Source: Catonia carolina (Eukaryota > Arthropoda > Insecta > Hemiptera > Achilidae). From it: a DNA stretch of 64,000 bases. Each line of letters starts with the position of its first letter. The stretch's first letter is position 1. The stretch lies in contig JAQMRL010000001.1 in the NCBI GenBank assembly GCA_035578175.1, positions 370,195,720-370,259,719 on the forward strand, read 5' to 3'. Below the pieces are notes generated by a model. That model had not been told where the DNA came from. It saw only the letters and a program-made list of their open reading frames with translations, and searched no databases. The translations under genes were made by a program, and so were the position numbers. Below are positions 23,720-35,480 of the stretch, in pieces.

Positions 23720-24552
23720 ACATAAAATAAATTTTATGAAAATTGGAAGGAGTGAAAAATGAAAAGGAAAACAGCACTAATACATCCGCAGCATTAAAAA
23801 GGACGTAGAACCGATTTAAACAATTACCACAGAATTTCCCTTTTACCCGTGATATATAATGTACTTTCCAAAGCAATTTTGACTACAATAAAAGAACAAG
23901 TAGATCAAAAACTTGGTGAATATCAAGCCGGGTTCAGGAAAGGAAGATCCTGCATAGAACAGGCATGGAACCTAAAACGGGTTCTGGAAATTTATATTTC
24001 AAGAAATCTAGTGGTAGTAGTTGTTGACTTTAAGGAAGCTTGTATTGTATGATTCAATCGACTGAGAAACACTACTCAATATTCGAGAAGTTTCTTCAAG
24101 AATTAAAATACAATGTATTGGGAACATTTACATACGAAATAGTTTTGCCCATAACAGGCAGGTGGAATGTAAAATGATTTGCACTCGACATGCCAGTGCC
24201 AAGGCTACAAAAAATTTACTTTTTTATCATATGGTCAACCAATTATATGACTGAAACATTTAAGAACAGAAGAGGTAGAGGTGTAAAAGACACTAATCAA
24301 AGTTATCTTATCTGAGAGTATTTAATTTCATTATACAGCCAGAACCTGTGGTGAATGAAGTGAAGGTGTCATTTGCAGGGTGAAAGTAGATGCTTTTCGG
24401 TGGATCTGGCATGCTGATAAGCATACTTTTCCACTCAGTGAGGAAGGCAAATGTAAACCACCTAACTCCTCGTTTTACTTAGAAAAGCCTCTAGAGGTTC
24501 AAACCAGCCTTTTAGCTGATGACCTAAACAACAACACAAACTACGTTGTAAA
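23720..24552 (+). pseudogene. R2 parent element: RT fragment plus 3' region
   Basis: An RT segment reads YNVLSKAILTTIKEQVDQKL, then GEYQAGFRKGRSCIEQAWNL, then VVVDFKEAC at about 23853-24048. This is the motif 2a/A region of non-LTR reverse transcriptases, with the QAGFRKGRS block and the D of motif A. The frame ends at a stop where '..DFKKAYDS' is expected. The RT palm after this point is missing, and the sequence passes directly into the R2 unit (about 24120-24552). The copy at 29445-30262 has the same flanking blocks with a different internal stretch, so both are deletion derivatives of one autonomous element. Confidence 0.75.
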
Positions 24553-26728
24553 TACTGTTTGTCTGTGACTTGATGGCCCCTCGCAGAGGGGAGCAATATG
24601 CGGATTGTAAAACCATTTCAGAAAACATATCTAATTTTTTTTTAGGTCACTGAAACTTTTCGGAAATGACGTATTTTTATAAAACAAAGTATTTCGCATG
24701 TTTTTTGTTCTATAAAATTATTTCGAAAAACACACGCCTAATGAGATAATGTATAATTTAGTAAAAGTTTTGTTTTTGAAGAAAAACCCGTATTTTTTCA
24801 AATACATCGTCATTGTTCAACAACTATTCCACGGATTAACGTAAAATTTGGCAGGCTTGTTCTGTAATAATTATGAAAAACGGTGATGCAATAAAATCTA
24901 ACAGAAAATCAATACTTTTTAAGTTACAAGGTATTTTCATAAATCAATTTTGTAAAATCGCGAAATACGACATAAAAAAGTCAGCATGCGAGAAACTTTT
25001 TTGTCTTTAAAGGTAACTGTACACTGTAAGCGAGTGAAATAAAGAGAAAATTTTGAATTAATTTTTAGTGAAAGAATTATTTAAATTTGACGAACCGTAT
25101 AGGAGTTACAAGGATTTAAAAAACGCTGTACTTTGATTGTACTGACGTAAAGTATAAGAAAAAACGATAATATTTTCGAGCGCGGTTTTGAAAAGTTAAT
25201 ATCGGGAAAATTTTTCTGTCGTTCGAAAAAATTAACAGAGCTTAAATATATTTTCTGTAAAAAAATCATTCCAATCGGATCATCCGTTTTAAAATTAACA
25301 CAGTTCAAATTTCGCAACTTCGCAGCGCGCATTGCGATAATAAACTACGCTGCTATTCTACTACTACCATTACTTATCACCAATATTTATTTGAACGAAT
25401 AACTGTATTGGAATCTTAATTTAGGGAAATTGTTAATTACAGCTCCTTGCGTAACTTTCTGTAAAGAAAGACTAAGTAAATTAGTAACCCGTTCTGCATC
25501 TCAACGTTTAGTGACATTGTTTATTACATTTCTTCCATCACTGTGAACGGTTTGCCCATGTTTCCGTTTTGCATTCATATTTGGTTACGGTTTTAATATA
25601 TGTTATAAACCATAAAGGCATAACTGAAACTAACATCTTCCTAATTACCTAAAGTATTGGTGAATATATAAAACTATTATCAAACACACATGACCCGAGC
25701 AAGACACAACAATTGAAGCACCATTGACAAGTAAATGAAATGTTAATGTAGTAATGTAGTGTTCATGTAGTAAACGTAATGTGTATGTAATTTATAATAT
25801 TTGTTTACCAAAAGTAAACTATAACCTAATATAAATGATAAAATAGTTACGACTACAATATGTAACTTAAATATATGCCCGGAAAGTAAAAGTTACGTCC
25901 GACGCATTGCAACGATACTACAGAACTGGTTGAAAAAAAAGGACAACATGCTTACTGAAATGTTCGGAAATGGTTTCTTGAAAATAAAAAAACAATATTT
26001 TACTTTTTACAAAACCGTTGTCAAAACATAAATTTTACGTGACAGAACAGATAAACAATAAGGGTGCAATTTTATACATGTACTAAAATAGCCTATAATA
26101 CGTACTATTACGTACGCCTTTCATGCGCTTTGGATGCGTGTGCTTGTAATTGATGGTATACTTAAATCCTTGAAACTCCTATACGGTTCGTCAAATTTAA
26201 ATAATTCTTTCACTAAAAATTAATTCAAAATTTTCTCTTCATTTCATTCGCTTACAGTGTACAGTTATCTTTAAAGACAAAAAAGTTTCTCGCATGCTGA
26301 CTTTTTTATGTCGTGTTTCGCGATTTTACAAAATTGATTTATGAAAATACCTTGTAACTTAAAAAGTATTGATTTTCTGTTAGATTTTATTGCATCACCG
26401 TTTTTCATAATTATTACAGAACAAGCCTGCCAAATTTTACGTTAATCCGTGGAATAGTTGTTGAACAATGACGATGTATTTGAAAAAATACGGGTTTTTC
26501 TTCAAAAACAAAACTTTTACTAAATTATACATTATCTCATTAGGCGTGTGTTTTTCGAAATAATTTTATAGAACAAAAAACATGCGAAATACTTTGTTTT
26601 ATAAAAATGCGTCATTTTCGAAAAGTTTCAGTGACCTAAAAAAAAATTAGATATGTTTTCTGAAATGGTTTTACAATCCGCATATTGCTCCCCTCTGCGA
26701 GGGGCCATCAAGTCACAGACACACAGTA
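24553..26728. mobile_element. Foldback element with two 566-bp inverted arms
   Basis: Arm 24553-25118 is repeated inverted at 26163-26728 with very few mismatches. The outer ends read tactgtttgtctgtgact and its complement. The inner ends are 'aggattta' and 'taaatcct'. If the terminus is taken as CTGT..ACAG, it is flanked by TA on both sides, as in Tc1/mariner-type insertions. The 1,044-bp spacer (25119-26162) shows no recognisable coding sequence. A minus-strand frame at 25081-25332 (83 codons) overlaps arm and spacer but matches no family I know. It is inserted at the end of an R2-related unit. Confidence 0.85.
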
Positions 26729-26875
26729 GATCTGTGTTTTAAATCATGTTAAGACGAGTTTTAAAGTTTCCATTAAAATCTTGAAATATTATAATGTAGA
26801 ATTTAATGAGTTCAACCTTCGCAAATTCATCCACCTGTAAGAATTGAAAGTTATCTCCCTAATGATTACAAAAAC
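26729..26875. other. Short unassigned segment
   Basis: The sequence between the foldback element and the next retroelement tail shows nothing recognisable. Confidence 0.4.
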
Positions 26876-27470
26876 TAATAATAATAATGCTTTATTTAAT
26901 AAAAAAATACATCCGTTAAACAGAACTGTATTGTTTTTCGCTTAGTCTGAAGACCGTCAGCGCGCGGTTACCAGCAAACATTTTAAAAATAAATAACTTT
27001 ATTTGTAAACATAAATGATAAACTTTAAATCAATAACAAAATAAAATAATAATACACATTTCTTATCTCTCCATTAAAATATTTCTTACTGGTAAGGACT
27101 CATTCGAATAATTAAACACAACTATCGACTACAATAATACATAATTACAGAGGTTACATATACAACAAAATTTTTATTTCATTTTTTTAATTAATAATTC
27201 AATTCCGATATAAGAGAAAATTTGTAACTCCAGGCTTCCCGACATTACTCCGTCAACTGCACCCAATTTTCCCCATTCAGGTACTCCTCAAACACAGGTC
27301 TCGTCATAGCATCTCGACCAAACCATTTCCTACGTATTTCAGATAAAATTGGCCATTCTGCTACGAAACAAAAATATCGTTCTTTTCCATATTGCACAAT
27401 GAACATCGCATATCCCTAACCCAAACCCATGGCCTATAATTTAAATTTACCAGTTCTCTTCTTACCCTAA
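26876..27470 (-). pseudogene. Non-LTR retrotransposon 3' end (terminal zinc-knuckle-like region)
   Basis: The minus strand near 27240-27430 reads CSLCN, then a diverged 'EWPILSEIRRKWFGRDAMTR'-like stretch across frameshifts, then VFEEYL-type residues. A CxxC followed by a hydrophobic 'CP.L..IR..WF' block is typical of the C-terminus of several non-LTR retrotransposon ORF2 proteins. The 3' end has a polyadenylation-like aataaa and a short (ATT)n run at about 26878-26893. The 5' part is missing. Confidence 0.55.
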
Positions 27471-28194
27471 AAATACTATGGAAAACTTACCTTACAACAA
27501 AACGTTTGAGAATACTTGTGTAAATTTTTGACCGATTTATTGTTTTTAGATGACTTCATGTTCTTAAATTTAAAGGTATTGGATTTATAGGTCATATTTT
27601 TTTATGGAGACATATTCTTTCTTGAAATGTTCGTATGCAGTGGAATTCATAGTCAAAGTTCGTGGTTTAAAGCAATAAGTTTGCTATAGCAATATTTAAA
27701 TAATGGTGAACAATTTTATTATTAATATTATGAAAACGTAATACCGTCTTTATTAATAATAATCGTTCATAAATATAATTTTTCAGAAAAGTTCAAACTT
27801 TAACCTACTTCATGGTCGGTAAGACCTAAGTTGACCACTCATATAAGTAGTACTAAATCTTCAACGCTATTCGCTTGAAAGCTTAACCAATTTCACGCAG
27901 TAGTAGATACCGAAATAAAATTTTAAAGCTATTGATTTTATAAATTGGTATTTGTAATGAATTATATTCACTTCATTAATTTCAATTTCATCCTTAAATT
28001 GTGGCCTTATAACAGAAATTCCTTTGAACTATTTCTTTCAGTATGATGAAGAAACTTACCACAACAATCTGTAAAATGGTCATTAAGTTGGTTTTTGATG
28101 TTAAAATAGATTCTACAACCGTGGTTCGTTCTTAAGGTTCATCAAATCAACTTATATGTATGTGTGTTTACATTTAAAAAACAAAACAAAATTT
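27471..28194. other. Unassigned intronic DNA
   Basis: No gene or repeat recognised. Confidence 0.45.
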
Positions 28195-28870
28195 ATTTTT
28201 TCTAACATCTGAGATAATTTACAATCAGATTAAAAACAAAAACTACAAATAAATAACATGAAATTGTTTACATGACGAAGACAATACCCAATGGTACGTA
28301 TTGCTTCAAAAAGAACAACAAAATTATTTAAAATTTTTGAAAACATTAAATCCAAATAATGTATGAATAACAGTAATAGAAGAGATAACAAAATTAATAG
28401 CGGTGATAGTAGAATGCGTAGAGATAGAAGATGATGGTGATAGAGATTAATGTAGACTTCAATTATTTACAATGTAGGTTAGTCGGTAAATCTATACGAA
28501 AGGTCAAGCAATTTTATTAATTTTAGTCGTGTTACGTCTTTTCTATTATCAAGTAAATTAAGCGCCAAAGAATTTGGATGTTCTGCTAATTTTTCTTGAT
28601 ATTTAGAACTTAGCTGCGTAATTTCTTCTTTCACGGTGTTGACACGTAAGTCCTTATGCAACGCATCATTTTTCATATACCATGAAGCATTTGTTATAAT
28701 CCGTAAAACTTTTGACTGGAATCTTTGGATGATAACAAGATTCGATTTTGCAGCTGATTCCCAAAGCGGCAACCCATAAGTCCACAGTGGTTTCAATATG
28801 GCTTTGTACAGTAGGAGCTTACTCTCTAATGACAGCTGTGAACGTTTGTTAATCATCAAAATTGATTAAA
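28195..28870 (-). pseudogene. Jockey-like retrotransposon ORF2 C-terminus and 3' region
   Basis: An open minus-strand frame (28479-28859) reads LESKLLLYKAILKPLWTYGL then PLWESA, VIIQRFQSKVLRIITNASWY and ALHKDLRV. This is the conserved segment after the RT domain of Jockey-clade ORF2 proteins ('LYKAILKPIWTYGIQLWG...FQSKILR.I..APWY..N..IH.DL'). The frame ends naturally at a stop after FTD and is followed by about 280 bp of 3' non-coding sequence. The 5' end is truncated inside the thumb region. It is intact in reading frame, so relatively young, but cannot encode a functional enzyme. Confidence 0.85.
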
Positions 28871-29444
28871 ATCGCTTATATCGCTTTCTTGGTAGTGAAA
28901 CTTCCTGATAAATAAAGTTTATGTTTCGTTTCATCACATAAAATTTTAAGAAAAAATTCTTCGTACGTGATAAAGTGTAACAAAATTGGTTTAAATATCA
29001 TAATTAATTTATACAGTCTCAATTATTACAATAATTAATATCCCAAAATCTTACATTGATTACATTCTCCCTATTGTTAATATAAATGTATCTCCTTGGT
29101 GTTTGTGACAGCATAAAGAATATTTTGTTCCTCTGAGACCTCATATTAACTGTTTAAAATTTATTTAATTACAAACAAATAATATAAACCTTTCAAGGTT
29201 GCTTACTAATCTTCAAGTATTAGTTTATTTTAGTAATTTTAAGACAAATTAGTAACTGCTGCGCCCATAACGGTATAATTTTATTTGGTCAAAAATGTAA
29301 AACTACACAAATTAACCAATTTTAATGCAGTTTTTCACAAATAAAGTTTCTTTTAAGCTTATTGGTAAAAGTTTTGCTAAGTTGTTAAGTTTAACTCAAA
29401 AAACATATTATAGAATTTGAAATTTCCTTAAATATCCCTCGTTG
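28871..29444. other. Unassigned intronic DNA
   Basis: No gene or repeat recognised. Confidence 0.45.
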
Positions 29445-30262
29445 TTGTGGTTCAGATTATCAGCCGAAAGGCTGGTTTGAACTTCTAGAAGCTTTACTAA
29501 GTAAACTGAGGAGTGAGCTGGTTTACAATTGCCTAACTCACTGAGTGGAAAAGGAGGCTATGCTTATCAGCTCGCCAGGCCCTCTGAGAAGCATCTACTT
29601 TCTAACTTGTAAATGACACCTTCACTTTATTCACCACAGGGTCTGGCTGTATAAAGAAATTCATAACTCTTAGATGAGATAACTCTGATTAGTGTCTTTT
29701 ACACCTCTACCTCTTCTGTTTTTATATGTTTCTGTCTATAACTGGCTGACCATGTGATAAGAAAAAGAAATTTTTCGTAGCCTTTGAACTGGCAGATCGA
29801 GTGCAAATAATTTAACACTCCACCTGCCTGTTACGGTCAAAACTATTTCGTATGTGAATGTTCCCCGTACATTGTATTTTAATTCTCATCCATAACTTGG
29901 AATTTTCGCAAAAGACTTCAAATTTTATTTTTATTACATATGAAAACTAATTTTTATTTTAAAAAATAAATAAAAAGTTGAAAGAGGGGCAAGGAGCTTC
30001 GATAGATGAAAAAAATAGTTTTGAACAGGAATCCGTTATGCAGCCACATACGGAATAAAAAAAGAAAGTTAAGTGTTCTTAATTTCTGTTGTGTATTTAT
30101 TGTAGTCAAAATTGCTTAGGAAAGTACATTTTATGTCACGGGTAAAAAAGAAATTCTATGGTAATTGTTTACATCGGTTCTATGTTCTTTTTTATGCAGC
30201 GGATGTATTGGTGCCATTTTTCTTTTCATTTTTCACTCCTTCCAATTTTCATAAAATTTATT
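29445..30262 (-). repeat. R2 family copy with residual RT 5' flank
   Basis: In reverse complement, 30262 to about 30110 matches 23720-23890 of the other copy, including the 'attggaaggagtgaaaaatg' and 'acaattaccatagaattt' blocks. A different internal stretch follows. Then 'taaaatacaatgta' through the R2 unit matches 24100-24552. This copy lacks the QAGFRKGRS-encoding stretch kept in the other. Confidence 0.8.
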
Positions 30263-32219
30263 ATATGTAAACTATTTTTGTATCCTTAATATAGACCTAT
30301 AAATAATCAGCAATCCCTGAAAACTAAATTCAGCAAAGGATATTACTACCGCAAAATTATGTACGAAAAATATTCAAACGTTACTAAAAATATTATATTA
30401 CTTGAATTTGATGCATAACAAAATTTATCCTGTGATAGATGAAAAGTAATAATGTCAAATTAATTTGCGAGTCAAACCAGGAAATGGTTCGGAAATCACG
30501 TAGTCCATTATTACAGTTTGCATCCGGTTTAAATGCGACCGTTCGTAATTTTATTAAACTCTCTACGAACCTTTCCACCCAATTTGGTCGGACTTGATTG
30601 GTAATCGACAACATTATAGTTTCTGCATGCTGACGTAGATGCCTAGCACCGATAATTATATAAATGATTATAAATCAATTGACGAATGTAAAATAGGTTA
30701 ATTTATTCTAGTGATAAGTAATAATTTATGTGCGTTTATTGGTTGTAAAAATAACAAATTTAGCTTTCAAATATTTTGTAATTTTTTTTTAAATATTCCT
30801 GTGGATGAATAACTTACATCCTGATGTAGCAGTTAAAAATAATTATCTAAGAACTTTACTGTAAATATTACACTGAATTTTAAAATTTCGTACGAAAATA
30901 TTAATTTTTAATACATTAAATTTATTTCTCAATTAATTTACATACATTTAAGTGGCTATTAATTAATGAAATTTATTACCGAGGATACCGCTTACGCCTC
31001 GTAAATGAGCCCAATTAATTTATGAAAATCGTTGTAAACTCAACTCTTTACGAAAGTAAAGAAATGTATTACTTTTAAAATTCTGTTGCATCTGCAGTTC
31101 AAAAAACCACAAAATGAAAAGTATGGCGAAAATATTTTTTTAAAAAGAAATTTTAATTTCTATTGAGCATATACTATTTAATAGAACCATAGATTTTGCA
31201 TAATATCAAAGAATCTTTAAAAATAACTAGTTTATGTAGCAATTATTCTAAGATACATATTTTCTAACACCATTTTATCTAAATATTTGTTAAGAGGTAA
31301 CCTTTTCCACTTGCCTATAAGATAGGAACGTGTAGATAATATCAGCTGTAACCGACATAAGGTAATAAGGATGACGTATGTCCACTAAAGTTGAGTTCCA
31401 AACCTAGAGCTAAATTTATAATTTTTATCTGAGAAATTCAATAAAATTTTACTTTAAGAAATCTATCTTCTAATTTTTGCTTTAAAATTACACCAACTAT
31501 TCTCAAATTCGGGTAGAAACAGAAGCATAATCGCTCAGTATACTTTAGGAGTTCGATAATCCAACCTAAAAAGATGTGCTTAATATGCTTAATGACTTCA
31601 AAAACCAAAAGAAGAAATGGCACAGCGAACTACTTTAATTTTCTCGACAATCGTCCATCAGCCCTAATTACTTTTAAGGCCGATTTTAACAATGTATTTA
31701 CACCATTTACAATTTTTTTGGTCAACAACGTTAATCAGTATCATTTTATTATGTTGTTCATTGTCGACTCAAAAAGGAATGAACCAATTTTAGAATGTTT
31801 TTTTACAAAATAATCTCCTTTTGCCGGTAATCTACAGTTGTTTCAAATTATAAAGATAGTGACGTTTTCCCATGAGAGGTAATTTATATATTTTTTTAAA
31901 ACAATTTCCCTCTACAATTTTTTTAATTGTTTTTATTACAGTTTTAATTGTGTATTATTTAACATTTAAGTTATATTGTTAATTTGTCGGTCATTATTAA
32001 TTTAATTGTCACAATGTAAATAAAGTTTTAAGAACGATTTAATTATATTTTATTATGGTAACTACAAATTTCTTATATACGCAGTATAAAAAAAATTAAT
32101 TATTACTTTAAACAGCTGACGTGGTCGTTTACAAAATTATGAAAAAATCCGTATACAGTACTACAGTAACAAAACATTTCCGTCTTTAACCACTTCATAC
32201 GTTTCCTATTTTTAAACAA
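30263..32219. other. Unassigned intronic AT-rich DNA
   Basis: No gene or repeat recognised. Short frames at 30393-30614 and 31438-31813 lack any signature. Confidence 0.45.
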
Positions 32220-32553
32220 TTTTTTTATCCCTAATGTGTGAGCGTTGCAATCTGTTTAATTCAGAACAATAAGCAACCCCATGACCCAATGTAATGAGGA
32301 TGATATACGACGAGTATATGACGTGTAAATGAAGTGTAGTCTTGTACTGACCCAGGCCGACCATTCCTGAAAGATTATGGTCAATTGAGCCCCAACCATC
32401 AAAGTACACCAGTAACCACTGTCTAGTATTCAAATCCTTATAAAAGTAAGTACCTTTTCTAGGATTTGAACCAAGAACCTTCGTCTCCGAAAATCAGCTG
32501 TTAAACAGATGACTCGCGGTGACTACTTTACCTCTAGACCAACCCGATGGGTC
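32220..32553 (-). repeat. SINE-A copy, inverted
   Basis: A near full-length antisense copy. On the minus strand the head 'cgggttggtctagaggtaaa' (A box) is followed by 'aacagctgattttcggagac', a B box with the ggttcaaatcc motif and the SINE-A body. It ends at 'taattcagaac' and 'gggataaaaaaa'. Confidence 0.88.
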
Positions 32554-33406
32554 AGTATGATAATAAAAACAAAATTTCCCTCTTAACCACTTCATACGTT
32601 CCCTATTTAAACAATACTGTCGTAAACCTACTGTAAGCTGTGAACAAAACAATAAATAGGTATTACTGCCAATATTTACTGATTTTTAATTATCTTAATT
32701 TTTATAAACGCATTTTTACCAGACATTGCATTTTAAGCCTGGATTTACAGAACACATCGATTAATATATTGTTTTCATACTTCAGTAGAAATGGCAATTA
32801 AATAGCCAATGTTAGGAGACCTGACATGGCACATGGAGAAAAAGATATGTAGAACTTTATTACCATTTGGATTAAATTTATAATATTTCTTACTGCAAAA
32901 TTTTATAGTTTGTATTCAAAATATACAATCAAGTGTTCGTAAAGACAGTATATCTGGGAGTTATTTGAAATATTAATTGAAAACAAATAGATTTTTCTGA
33001 ATTTTAATATATCTCGTATATTCTATAACATATAAAAATTTTATATTGCGCTGTTTTATGAATAATAAAAAGTTTACGAATGTGTAGCATAATAGAAGTA
33101 ATGTAATATAAGTTTATTGCTTTAAAAGAGATAAACGATTACTGTGATGGTGACTAAGAAGATTTTTAAATTGTTATCGGTTATTCTTATCCTCTGGTAA
33201 TTTTTACGGGGAATTACATATAAGATTTTCTTTACCTTATCTTACATCGTTGAATATAGAAACCAGTGTTTCGTATGTTTATTACGTCATTAAAACAGTA
33301 AATAAATTTGAAACATGAAAATTATTAAAGTAATTTCATAAAATATATATAAAAAATAATCTATTCCATTATCCAGCGAATAACAAGTACTTGGTGTCCA
33401 TTAACT
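32554..33406. other. Unassigned intronic AT-rich DNA
   Basis: No gene or repeat was recognised between the antisense SINE-A copy and the 83-bp repeat at 33407. Confidence 0.45.
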
Positions 33407-33489
33407 GTTACCGACTAACCTCGCCACTTATACCACTGAAACCCCAGACCACCTTTATAAACCACCTCCCAAACAAACTGCCGTTTCAA
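33407..33489 (+). repeat. 83-bp direct repeat, left copy
   Basis: Begins gttaccgactaacctcgcca and ends aactgccgtttcaa. It is identical to 36141-36223 except for one base ('ataccactg' versus 'atacctctg'). Confidence 0.9.
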
Positions 33490-33756
33490 CATTACTGTAC
33501 CCCATTAATGTACGTGTATATTATACACATTTAAGCACTGAAAATTCTCTGCACCACTTTACACAAAATAGTTTGCATGTAAAAATTATTTATCATTTGT
33601 ATGCACAGCAGATGTTCAACGTACATTTACTGCGAAAATGGAGCAAGTACATAAATTGAATTTATTTTAACAAGGAATATTACGGAAATTTTTTATTTCG
33701 AATAATAAAACTACTGAGAAAATTACTTATTTCTTTAAGATGAATGGTTGAACAAT

Positions 33757-33930
33757 TTCCGTGGCGTAGTAATTAATGCGCTAATCTACAAAGCAGAAGG
33801 TTCCGGGTACGATTCCCATTTAGGGTGTGGAAATTTTAACACGTTAAAACCCACCGTTACAGTACCGAACCCACAATAGTCGCTAATGACCAATTATCTA
33901 TTGATGCAACTTTCAATAAGCTAAAGAAAA
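33757..33930 (+). repeat. tRNA-derived SINE with shared tail
   Basis: The head has an A box (ccgtggcgtagtaattaatg) and a B box (ggttccgggtacgattccc). The body ends with 'cccacaatagtcgctaatga' and 'tattgatgcaac', a version of the tail shared by several SINEs here. It lies immediately upstream of the Helitron at 33955. Confidence 0.7.
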
Positions 33931-34049
33931 AATGGGTTATGTAAAATTCATAAATCTACACTAATATTGTAAAAACAAAGCGTGTTTCATATGTGCAGGC
34001 TAATTTCCAAAACTACTGAACAGATTTTCATGAAATTTTACCAGCATAT

Positions 34050-35480
34050 TTGTATTTATATTCACAGCAACATTTTATTTTTAAATTTTCAAAAGTGATA
34101 ATCGAAATGGCCCTAACGACGGTTTTCATAAATATGTATATATATATATATATATATGTTATTTTATTAAACATTATTTTCCTTTGTTTGCACACTACAT
34201 ATATGATAATGAAAATGGTGTCTTTTGATATTAGCAACATGTACACTAATATTACGCTAAATGAAACGTATGACATCATTTTAGATAAATTACTGGATAA
34301 CAATTTAGGGCTGAAATTAATTAATACAATCATTATTATAATCCGGAATATTTGTAAACAAAATTATTTCACTTTTAACAGTAAATGTTATTTACAAGAA
34401 GATGGGTTAGCTATGGGGAGTCCACTATCGCCAATTATGTCAGAAACATACCTACAGAAATTTGAAGATGAGATAGTAACAAATAAAATTGTTAATGAAC
34501 ATAATATTATATTATGGAAAAGATATGTTGATGACATATTGGTGATCTATGATGAAAGAACTAAGAACGAACATATAGCAATGGTAAATAAAATAAACAA
34601 TTATCATAGTAATTTAAAATTCACTTATGAATTGGAACATGATAATATTATTAACTTCCTGGATATAACTGTTAAAATTGAAGGAGACCGAGTGGAAACG
34701 GCTGTTTATAGGAAACCTATAGCAAATGATACTATAATCAATCGTTTTTCTAACCATCCATGGGAACATAAAATAGGAATATTCTATAATTTAATCCATA
34801 GAGCATTCATCTATAGTAGTAAGGAAAAAGATTTTCAAATTGAAATTGAACACTTAAAAGCCCTGGCAGTGAATAATGATTATGACGTAGAAATATTCAG
34901 TAGAGTTCTTAAAAAATACAAAATTAAGAACACCCGTAAACAGCTAACCCAGTTAATTAACATAAATTCCACCAGGAAAAGGACTTTTGGTTCACAAAAA
35001 TATATGAATAACATGACCGATATAATGTCCAACGCTTTCCGTAATACAGATGTCCAAATTGCCTATAAGCCTTTTAATAAAATATCCAGGTATCTACCTA
35101 CATTATACAATAAAAAATCATATGACAAGTATAATAGTCAGGGCATATATAAAATCAATTGTAGCGACTGCAATTTTTGTTACATCGGAAAAACTAATAG
35201 ATCATTTAAAAAACGATTTTCTGAGCATTATGCTGCTTATTTAAAAAAGGAATGTAAAAATTCTAATGTGGCAGAACATCTGCTAACGAAAGGGCATACA
35301 ATAAGCAGTCACGAAAATAATTTAGAAATCTTGGAAATATGTTTCGATAGTAACAAATTAGAGCAGTTGGAAAAATATTATATTTATAAATTTAAAAATA
35401 AGAAGATAAATTTAATGAACAGCCAGACAGAATTCGAAAACGACAAATTATTTCAAATTATTAGTCGCGATAAGAAATAA
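34050..35480 (+). CDS. Penelope-like element reverse transcriptase / GIY-YIG endonuclease (5'-truncated)
   Basis: This 476-codon frame is the longest in the window. The first ~45 codons come from Helitron and AT-repeat sequence. The element-derived part starts at about 34160, with a usable Met at 34203 (residue 52). The RT core keeps motif A (VSFDISNMYTNI, Asp60), motif B (GLAMGSPLSPIMSE, 119-132), motif C (RYVDDILVIY, catalytic YVDD 159-162) and a later FLDITV block. The C-terminal domain is a GIY-YIG endonuclease: GIY 365-367, a cysteine cluster CSDCNFC in the linker, YIG 378-380, then RFSEH (about 389-393) and a downstream LEKYYI glutamate. RT plus GIY-YIG is diagnostic of Penelope-like retroelements, which copy RNA at nicked chromosomal DNA. 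The fingers region before motif A is missing, so this copy is probably inactive despite its uninterrupted frame, which suggests recent insertion. Confidence 0.9.
   Translation: MYLYSQQHFIFKFSKVIIEMALTTVFINMYIYIYIYVILLNIIFLCLHTTYMIMKMVSFDISNMYTNITLNETYDIILDKLLDNNLGLKLINTIIIIIRNICKQNYFTFNSKCYLQEDGLAMGSPLSPIMSETYLQKFEDEIVTNKIVNEHNIILWKRYVDDILVIYDERTKNEHIAMVNKINNYHSNLKFTYELEHDNIINFLDITVKIEGDRVETAVYRKPIANDTIINRFSNHPWEHKIGIFYNLIHRAFIYSSKEKDFQIEIEHLKALAVNNDYDVEIFSRVLKKYKIKNTRKQLTQLININSTRKRTFGSQKYMNNMTDIMSNAFRNTDVQIAYKPFNKISRYLPTLYNKKSYDKYNSQGIYKINCSDCNFCYIGKTNRSFKKRFSEHYAAYLKKECKNSNVAEHLLTKGHTISSHENNLEILEICFDSNKLEQLEKYYIYKFKNKKINLMNSQTEFENDKLFQIISRDKK

Noticed and set aside
31574..31813. Frame of 79 codons considered as an exon
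   Set aside because: No flanking splice signals of quality and no recognisable protein similarity.
34028..34333. Minus-strand open frame of 101 codons
   Set aside because: It lies opposite the Penelope frame and across an AT microsatellite, and shows no family signature.
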